Assembly: GCA_000934455.1 (NCBI GenBank)
Contig: KN882749.1
Location: 125,502-189,501 of the forward strand
DNA from: Apostichopus parvimensis
Lineage: Eukaryota > Echinodermata > Holothuroidea > Aspidochirotida > Stichopodidae
DNA: 64,000 nt
Direction: 5' to 3'
Position numbers and translations under genes: made by a program. The notes below the pieces were generated by a model. That model saw only the letters and a list, made by a program, of their open reading frames with translations, made no database searches and was not told the DNA's origin. Numbering within the stretch: position 1 is the stretch's first letter; each line of letters begins with the position of its first letter. This document shows positions 55,917-64,000 of this stretch, piece by piece.

Positions 55917-58900
55917 AAGTGTTTATAGCCAGTGATTGTCTTCTGTTGGTGTATACGTAACTCTACAGTATAGTATAGTGTTACAACGATGCGGCCGGAC
56001 CAGGTCCGAAGCAACTACAGCGCGACCGTGCGCAAAACAAAACATTTAATGCGCGTCCGCACAACAATGCAACAATTCAAACTGTCGGGTTTTCTATCAT
56101 TACAGTCAATGGGAGTGCACGGGGCTTTGATTTCACGGCGTTTAGCTTGCTTCACTAGTTAACTGTGCTATGTTGCGCGGTGTGTAGTTAGTTACTAGGG
56201 GGTTGATTGGAGGTTAAACAGCGGTTCCAGGAAATTGCGAATATGTTTAGACAACTGGGTTCCTGTAAGGTATGATGAGGGAGAAACGTAGGTTTTTTAT
56301 TGGAAATGGCAGCTACGATCAACATAGGACTTACCTTGACGTGTATTTTCAGGCCAATTCTTACACAATATTTGTGATGGATTGTGCAATATCTGTATGT
56401 CCGGTTTGAATGTTCAAAATTTAGGAATTGTCACGGTTTGAAGTGTCCAGGGGTTGGGATGTCTGTACCAGTGATACTTTGAATCGGTTTCCGCGTACCA
56501 AAACTGCACGCTACTGACAGGATCCGGACTATGCAACCTTCGGGTGTTTTTTTTCTTATTACAAATTTGGCTCTAATTTAGTATCCGTAACCGGAAGTAG
56601 GTACAAATGTACAACCCTAACTTCATCGTCATGTTGGGCTTCCCCTCCTTGAACAGCTTACAAATAGCGTCTCTATCAATATCATTATAAATGCTGGGTT
56701 TAATTATTCTCAATTTCAGAAGATGACTTGAATGCATTATTTTTACAGGGACACCATTCTGCCGAAGTATACACTTAAGGCTGAATAATTGCAGGTTGCG
56801 AGATGTTGCCTGCAGGATTGCTCACGGGTCCTTGGTGAGAAATTTGAAAAGGTATCATTGGGGAGTGGGCGGCGGACTGTGCCCAAGGTCCGGCTGTGAT
56901 AGCTTAGAGAGCACTGCCCATGTTTTTTTGGCATTGTTCCTTGTTTGAAGCTTGTGGGTGTGCTTTAAGAACTGGGACGACCGTGTTACGGGAGACCGTT
57001 CATGTTTGGTGTGGGAGAGGGCTTTGTGTTCTCCGGGATGGACCCTCCGGTCTGTTCTGTTGCTGTGTTACACCGTGTTGTTGGTGTCTGTTCTGTTTTG
57101 AATAAACGTAGTTGGAGGAATAGATGTAATATAATTTTGAGGGGAAGATTTGTCAGTTGGCAGGCAGTCCTAGAGGCGTGTGAAGTGTCACATTCCCCTT
57201 GAGGTTGAAGCGATTTTCGCCGTTTATCTGGGGTTGCCTTTTTTGGACGCTGGTGTGCTGGGGAGGGTCTTTTGTTTCGCTGCGTGCCGGTCGTCCTTTT
57301 ATTTTAATGTTCTAAGGGTGGTTGGCGGTTTGTCTCTGCTGGTAGGTGGGCTTTTTATTTCCTTTTATTTGGCTCGCTTGACTTGAGTTTTGAGTTTGTG
57401 AGAGTGGGTTGGTTGGGTAGTGCCGTTTGGCCGTGACGTTTTGGATCACGGGTCACGTAAAAAGCGCGAGCTCCACCTTTCCTGTTAGTGTTAACTTTAT
57501 TCATCATAACCATGTGTTCACTTCAGTTGTTTTTAGGTGTATCTTGTTTGTCTCCGCTGTCCTACACATGTCTGTTTTGCATGACGTAACATACGTTCAC
57601 GGGCCAAAGCCAAAAATGGTCACCACTTTACCTGGAATTTCAACATTGCCACTTAGGCTCATTTCACCCATGGTTATAAGAAAAAGTAAGTTAAGTTCTG
57701 TAATGATAAAAAAAACTGCTGATAACTCGCGTAACCGATGGAATGCGGCCATTAAAAAATGCAGGTAGCACACTCCCGATGTGGTGGGACTAAATTTTAG
57801 AAAAATTAGGTCATTAAATATGGGAACAAAGTTCAGTTTTCCTGTTTTGACAGTATAAATAGATACTTTATGAACTATATAAAGTATCATTAGTAGTTCT
57901 AGAATGAACCACATTTGTCAACATCATTTGTTAATTTCCAAGGGGGAAAAAAAATGAGATTTTTTTGAACTCTCCAAACTATCAACTTTGTTGCAACTGA
58001 CACCTCTGAGAAATAATAAATATTTTATCCTGGGTAGACAGGTGGGGAGTCCAACATGTTCGTAGTGGGACGGAATTCTTAATGGAAGGCATCTTCAAAC
58101 AGCATGTCTGGTCCAAAGTTTTCCCCCTGTCGCTCAGATTACAAGATTATTCAGACTCCTTGAACACCAACCTAATAAAAATGTGATGAATTCATTATTT
58201 ATCAAAATGTTATGTATCTCGATATTCCATGCATAATGTACACATCACACCAGTTTTGAACCTCAAGTGTAAATACAAAACATTTTTGGGTAAATTGAGA
58301 TTGGATTTTTGTTATCGTGCTTAAATAAATCCCATCACTATAGCAATAGCCGTAGTTGTTCACCCAGCATTCTTTTTTGGCCCTTTTGGCTTTCCTAAAA
58401 TATCCATTGTAGAACATGTGCTTTTGAATTGATATTATCTGTTGATGAGCAATAATCCACCTGCACAAGAAAACTCAAGTTGTGACGGTACTCACATTCT
58501 GAATCATACAAGACAGAGGAGGTAGATTGCAAGAAGAAATAATTCATTCTGTAATATAGACATTTACCTCCAGTTTTATGGTTATAGGCAATTCAGCCAA
58601 TTTGGTAGTATTAATTATGATTTACAGCCTAAGCTGTTGCCTAACAGACTATGTTATACAGTAAAGGTTTAAAACAAAACTTCTAATATACTGAGAGGTA
58701 TAAATGTGTAGCCCACAGTACTAATGCAGGGAAGCAAACCTGTTAGATGAAATATTACATTTTTGCATGAGTTGGCTAGCCTAATTAAGACAGTATGGGA
58801 TGATGCCTAAGCTGTTGGCAGCAAACATACTATGTTGGAATTTAAAACTTGTGGCGTACAATGCTGAAAAAGTGCTCCAAAGCACCATGTAGGCTAGATG

Positions 58901-59460
58901 TAAAGTATTGTGCAGGAAGTGTTTACTGTCTACGGCCTAGCAAATTAATCAGCCTGTTTCGTAACTGCGCATCATGAGACGAACCTCATGACATATTGCA
59001 TTTGTAAATAAACCATTCACAGGATGTTGTAGCCAATTTATCCTTACTTTCTATCCACATGTTGGCATATGTGGAAGGACCACGATTGCTTCATGGTCCC
59101 CAACATCTTAATTAAGCCATAGATGTGTGTGGCTATATAGGAAAGTATTTCGCCGTGCAAGAAGATCTCTGGTAACAGATCAGCGGGGAAAGACCATATT
59201 TCAATGAGTTTCAAAAGGAATGGTTGACAAATTTCTTGAAACGTGCTGCCATTTATTATACCTACCCAGGAAAGAAGAAATCCATGTACATGGGCAAAAG
59301 CGAGGATAGTACCAAGCAGTATTATCTTAAGCATTACCACCTCTGGTATTTAAGAAATAGTCCCCCTGATGAATCAGGAAGTTAGTGAGAAAGTGTTCGA
59401 AGACAGACATTTCTAGGTGTCATATGGATCTCTGAGAAGATTCATTAAGCCTCTCAAGTA
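55917..59460. other. Spacer, no gene recognised
   Basis: Several G/T-rich open frames at 56,900-57,420 and a 113-codon frame at 57,427-57,768 lack recognisable domains and splice support. Confidence 0.35.
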
Positions 59461-59469
59461 TTTGCGGTA

Positions 59470-60950
59470 AAGAAAAGAGATGCTGGAGAGGACATGCGCA
59501 TTTATGTGAAAACTTGGAAATTCTCTTCATTGCCATTGATTATCCAAACCTCCAGAAAGACGAGGCCAGGTTGATGCAGCAAGTTCTCTGTAATCCCTCG
59601 AATGAAACATGCGTGAATCAGACTTGTGACAACTGTTCCGATGGTAATGTATTCTACGAAGAGCTTATCATAGCAGTGAAATGGAAGAATTAATTGGGAT
59701 ACTACCAATGGGGTGCCTGGTGAGAAGTATCCACAGAAAGTTCTTAAATACGGAACTGGGTCAGAAGTGCAGATATCTTGGCTACACATATCAGTGCCTT
59801 GAAACCTGACAACTACAGTCGATTTCAGCAACACCAAGAGCTGAATGATCTGATCAGTTTGGTAATTCCTGATAGTAACCAGGTTGTTGTACAAGTGGAC
59901 TTTAATGAGAACTACGCCAATAAGCAGAAAAAGGAAATTCAATTTGCAAATTATGGGCACCAAAACGTCTCTTTGAATACAGTACGTGTTTGGTATGGGA
60001 GGAAGAGAGTTTTGCTTCATCAGTGATACGTTCATGCATGACAAGCTATCAGCCCTGCACTTCAAGAAGCTGAAATTGAGAGAGTTTGTCAAATGAACCC
60101 AGGAGTTCAATCAGTTCATTTGTGGTGAGATGGGTGTGTTGCTCAGTTCAAGGGTGGGTATTGGTTGGACTTACTCGCAACTATGTACCCTCATGACCTT
60201 ATTACTTCTAGTTTCTTTGAGTCCCATCATGGAAAAGATGGTGTTGGTGGAAACATGAAGTCCAGACTAGTGATTGCAGATGTAAAGCAATTTGCAGAAC
60301 ATGTGAATCAGCGTGTCCAATAAATTTCGACCTTGCTTGTATCAGAAATAGATATTGTCAATGGTCACCCCGAAATGCCTGAAAAGGTACCTAGTGTTCC
60401 AGATACCCGGATGGTACACTTCATTGACAGGGTCATAAATGGTGGTCAAGTCACTTTCAACGTCCCACCATCAAAGTCAGCTTGGAAAGAAACCCAACAA
60501 GGAAGTGCCAATACGGTCTAAAAGGTATGGTGATTAGGATGAGGCTGGTGACAATGTGCCTGAAACCACAATGTCTTTCAGTGGGATGTTGTTGACTGGG
60601 TAAAAGTGAGGTACGATGATGATATTTTCCCTGGGAAGTCATTTCCATTATTGATGCCAACACGCAAGTACAGGCAATGACTAAATCAGGCGGGTATGGA
60701 AGTGGCCAGAAATCCCTGATAAAGTATGGTACACTTCAGAGAAAGTGATAGGAAAACTACCCGCACCTGTCCCTATTGGTACAAGAGGCCAGTACAAATG
60801 TATGATGAAGCTATGAACTGTTCAAAAGATGCACATGTGCAATCCATCTTGAAAGCTGTCATAGCAATCTTACAAGCTGCAGATGCAACTCAAGATGTTG
60901 TGTACCTCTTTCAGTTAGTTACCGGTATGTTTGTTTGCATATTGCCTAAA
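59470..60950 (+). pseudogene. DFAENY-family transposase-like gene, decayed
   Basis: Spread over three frames: DYPNLQKDEARLMQQVLCNP and CVNQTCDNCSDGNVFYEE; then YSRFQQHQELNDL and VVVQVDFNENYANKQKKEIQ with QNVSLNTVRVWYG; then GCVAQFKGGYWLDLLATMYP and SFFESHHGKDGVGGNMKSRL. These match the order of a widespread, unnamed family in cnidarians and echinoderms (C-NP-x-C; VQMDFAENY; D-x-x-x-QFK; GHGKGxxDGxGG), whose acidic residues suggest a DDE nuclease. Many stops and frame changes show long decay. The minus-strand 202-codon open frame over 59,502-60,110 is a shadow. Confidence 0.68.
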
Positions 60951-63160
60951 ATATGCTACACAAGTTAGATACATGTATTGTCTGCATGAAACTGACTAAG
61001 TTTTGTGACTTGGTTCAAAGATCAGATATTTAGAGAGGAAATCACAATTTGCCCACAGTTTCCAAACAATACCTGCCATAGCTAGAACAGCACACCATCT
61101 ACACATGCTGTGCATGCTTTCACTGTGTACTTTAGTGTAGCCTTGTTGGATCATCAGTCGCATTACATAATTGACATTACAGAATACTAGCTCTGTGTTG
61201 CCACCTGCCATGGTTTCGCACCAAAATTAGTAGCACTATATACTCAATATGAGTTGCTTCTGCTCTAGACCATGCCTGTGTTGAACGCAGCCCACATGAA
61301 AGATTATTCACATAATTCAGGTAGGCGGTCTTCTCTGGCATCCCGGAGAAATTCTAACTGCACACCGTTCGCAGTATGCAATATCTCACCGAGCATGTTA
61401 AAAAATCATTTCTGTCATGCCCTTTAATATATTTATAGTTTTCCCCTGTTAGTAATTAAGTGTCCTTCATCCATAGATGGAGAGCTGGTCTGCCTATAAA
61501 GGTCTAAGGGGTGACATTAGTCCGGCCACTGTGCGACATTCCTTTCTGTCTATGATCGTAAAAAGCTGTCTAAGGTGGCATTGTGTATTGGTGGCAACAC
61601 TGTTTTATTCGCCTACCAGCCTCTCTTTTGTGTTTACAGTTTTTGTCCTGGCAATTTAATAGTTCGTAAGTACTCGTTGTTTTCTTTATTTTCTAGAATG
61701 TAGGAAATTACCTGTAACGGAGGTGTCATCATTTGTTTAGAACGTTGTCCACATATTACGTTTATTTAATCACCTTATTTATAGGCAACTCAGTATGTAC
61801 CATTAAAGCACAGTCACATGATATGTGCACACCGTTTAAATCACATGGGTATCAAGTCTTTCTTAGGTATCGGATCTAACAGTATACTTCATGTTCTAAT
61901 TAATTTACTTATTCAGCCTTTGTAGTTTCTATTTTCAAGTTCATGGGTGTTATCTGTTAGATCGTTGCTAATCAGTTAGTTAATCTGAAAGTACATATTT
62001 GTAGTAGGGCTATTAGAGGTAACCTACTTTATTCTCGTCTCTTTTATACTCAGTCATAGTTATGTTATTCTATCATAACCGACATTGTTAGCATGTCACT
62101 GTTCTGAGTACAATCATTACCGCATTTAATTATGTCATTAATCTCGTAAAGCTGTAGTATTATTTGTAACCATTTATCTTGTTTCACAGTTTTACCACAT
62201 AAATACAAGTGGGGAAATTCAGAAAGCTACATCTGTCTTTGCCTCATTTTTGGTTAGCTGGCTGTCTAGCAAGTATATCCAACGCGAGAGAGGGCAGCAC
62301 AATTTCACACCAGCATGAAGTTCTTGTGAGAGAAAAGAATGATTTCATGTTTTCGTACCTAATTAAGGGCCTTTTACATTGGAAAACAAAATATAGTTTC
62401 TGCCATTGTTTCCCTAATGGTAGAAGAATAGTTGACCTCCATTTCAGTGTTAATAATTACTGTTATATTGTACTACTTTTGATAATTACAGAAAGGTTGC
62501 AAGTGCATGATTTCAACACATTTATCATGATTCCGTCCGACCACGTCAGTATATGGGTGTTACCATGGTAACACCTTAAAACTTGTGTCTGTTTTTTTGG
62601 TGTCTGGTCGCAATTTGTGACTGACCTGTTTGTGTGGATATCTTAATTCCCTCATATATGCTACATATAAAGAGGTATTAGTCAAAAGGTCTATGAAATT
62701 CCGTCCCACAAACTATCATGTAAAGTACCAAACTCGCAAGTACTCGCCTTTGATCGAAGATCTGTTAGATACTGATCAAAAGTTTCACACGTGCGTTGTG
62801 ATGTTGTGAAAAATTTATGCCGTTCATAAGTGAGGTTTTCAGTAGACGTTCAACTTTGCAATCAACAGTGGAATTTTGTTTCGATAATCATATGTGGTAA
62901 GCGTAAAAGTGTCATATCAAGCTTAAACATTTCACGCCGCTTTGGCCAGTTGTCTGCTATGTTTCCCTCAACCTTTTTGGGGGCTGAAAATGCTCAATAT
63001 CGGGTTTCTTATCGCACTGTAGACACAATATTAAAGTATTGGTTTTTATAATATTTCTTCTGGACGTCAGAGTTTCACATAGGGAAAGACCAGTACACAG
63101 CATAGTGCGTGATTGTGTCATCGACAATAGGCTTCTGTAAATTAGATATTTTTTCAATAA
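60951..63160. other. Spacer, no gene recognised
   Basis: AT-rich DNA. Open frames on both strands are short and featureless. Confidence 0.35.
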
Positions 63161-63162
63161 GT

Positions 63163-63375
63163 ATGGAAAATCCTACAAAGCGGAAATTAAAAGAACGGAG
63201 GTCATCATCGGTTCTTCTTTCCGACGCCTTTGATGAGTGGGTTCGACAGAAAAAAGGATTCGAGACGAAACGAGGTGAAATTTCAAGAAAGTCGAGGGAT
63301 ATGTGACAAAGACTTCACGGTTTCCTCAGCACATTGTGGCTTTGCCAAACACCTCCTTGAATGTCCTCTCAACTT
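63163..63375 (+). pseudogene. Possible N-terminal exon of transposase-like gene
   Basis: MENPTKRKLKERRSSSVLLS is followed by DAFDEWVRQKKGFETKRGEI. After a frame change near 63,295 it continues with CDKDFTVSSAHCGFAKHLLE. The order basic patch, S-x-LLSDAF-W, FAKHLL is seen at the start of several transposon-derived proteins (the pattern W-x-L-x-D-x-x-x-A-x-LL). No downstream partner is seen before the window ends. Confidence 0.35.
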
Positions 63376-64000
63376 TCAGCATGGATTCACTTTTCAAACT
63401 ATTTCGTAGGCCTGAACAAGTCATACATTGATGTAGGCCTACACCTGAAACTAAACTGCTTTCTCTCGATCTAGGTGAAGCAAGTACATACGGTATTCCA
63501 AGTACCTTTGAAGTACTTGATTAGGAATAGGCTGTGGCGTCATTTTCGTTGCTAAAGCCAATTATTTAGGCATAACTTGTTCATGTTGGTTTTATTCTGT
63601 CAAGGCCTAGCAAGGGCCCTCTTTAGACTTGTTTTTAGTTATGGACTATGTCAGCATTGAATGACCACTATGAACTGAAGTAGTGCCGGCCCTTATTTTC
63701 TCAGTTTGGAACTTGTAAGATTGTATCTGAGGACAGTGTATCCGCTCATAGAGAGAGCAGGTGTAAAATGTTTAGATCGAACTTCAGGTTCCCCCCTCCT
63801 ACATACCTTTGTGGGGTGGGGTATGCTAGATTAAAGTTACCACATAAAAGTGTATTATCCTTAGGACTCATCTTAACTATTACAGTGGATATATTTGTTG
63901 TAGAGTGTTGGATAATGAAGGTATCCAAGTTAGTTGCAATACCTTCTTTAAATTTATTCAATGTGCATATTTTCAGCTCAAACTGATTAAGTAATTTATG
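63376..64000. other. End of window, nothing recognised
   Basis: AT-rich DNA with AGGCC-rich words and no supported gene. Confidence 0.3.

Noticed and set aside
56900-57420. Cluster of Cys/Trp/Gly-rich plus-strand open frames
   Set aside because: Overlapping frames in G/T-rich DNA, no domain, no splice support.
59502-60110. 202-codon minus-strand open frame
   Set aside because: It lies opposite the recognisable DFAENY-family coding strand and shows no domain of its own.

Overview
The window looks like animal nuclear DNA from a marine invertebrate, most likely an echinoderm or a related deuterostome. It is AT-rich, its genes are split into many short exons with GT-AG borders, and it is crowded with dispersed repeats: AGGCCTA-rich stretches, poly-G MITEs whose ends read GCGTAGCCAG, FB/TU-like hairpin arrays and a tRNA-derived SINE. 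The species call rests on repeat style and protein resemblance recalled from memory, not on a search.

2.8-34.3 kb. Two copies of the same hairpin-rich array face each other as inverted repeats 31 kb apart (2,787-3,243 and 33,891-34,311). Between them are two spliced genes that run inward from the two ends. One is a helix-turn-helix plus DDE integrase-core gene on the plus strand (5,476-8,852). The other is a long UBX-HECT ubiquitin-ligase-type gene on the minus strand (33,726 down to 14,162), whose start codon lies about 165 bp from the right array. A 6-bp direct repeat sits at the outer edge of both arrays. One reading is a giant (about 31.5 kb), non-viral transposon carrying an integrase and a HECT ligase. 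The other is that two unrelated copies of one short repeat flank ordinary genes. Smaller repeats and MITEs fill the introns.

34.9-44.5 kb. A 9.6-kb MULE-type DNA transposon is bounded by roughly 140-160 bp inverted ends. Its transposase gene is on the minus strand in at least three exons: an N-terminal zinc-binding region, a helical middle exon, and a DDE core with SWIM finger and C-terminal tail. Several disruptions make it look inactive. A palindromic MITE, a foldback array and a tandem CCTTTGACC-type repeat lie inside it.

44.5-64 kb. This is a graveyard of mixed repeats: a short-motif array, a tRNA-derived SINE, MITE fragments, a zinc-finger gene of transposon type (48.7-50.1 kb), a decayed hAT transposase (52.8-54.2 kb), local tandem duplications, two successive transposon-like ends at 55.7-55.9 kb, a decayed DFAENY-family transposase-like gene (59.5-60.9 kb) and one possible N-terminal exon of another transposase-like gene (63.2 kb). 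No rRNA gene, certain tRNA gene, CRISPR array, LTR element, reverse transcriptase, capsid or envelope gene was recognised.
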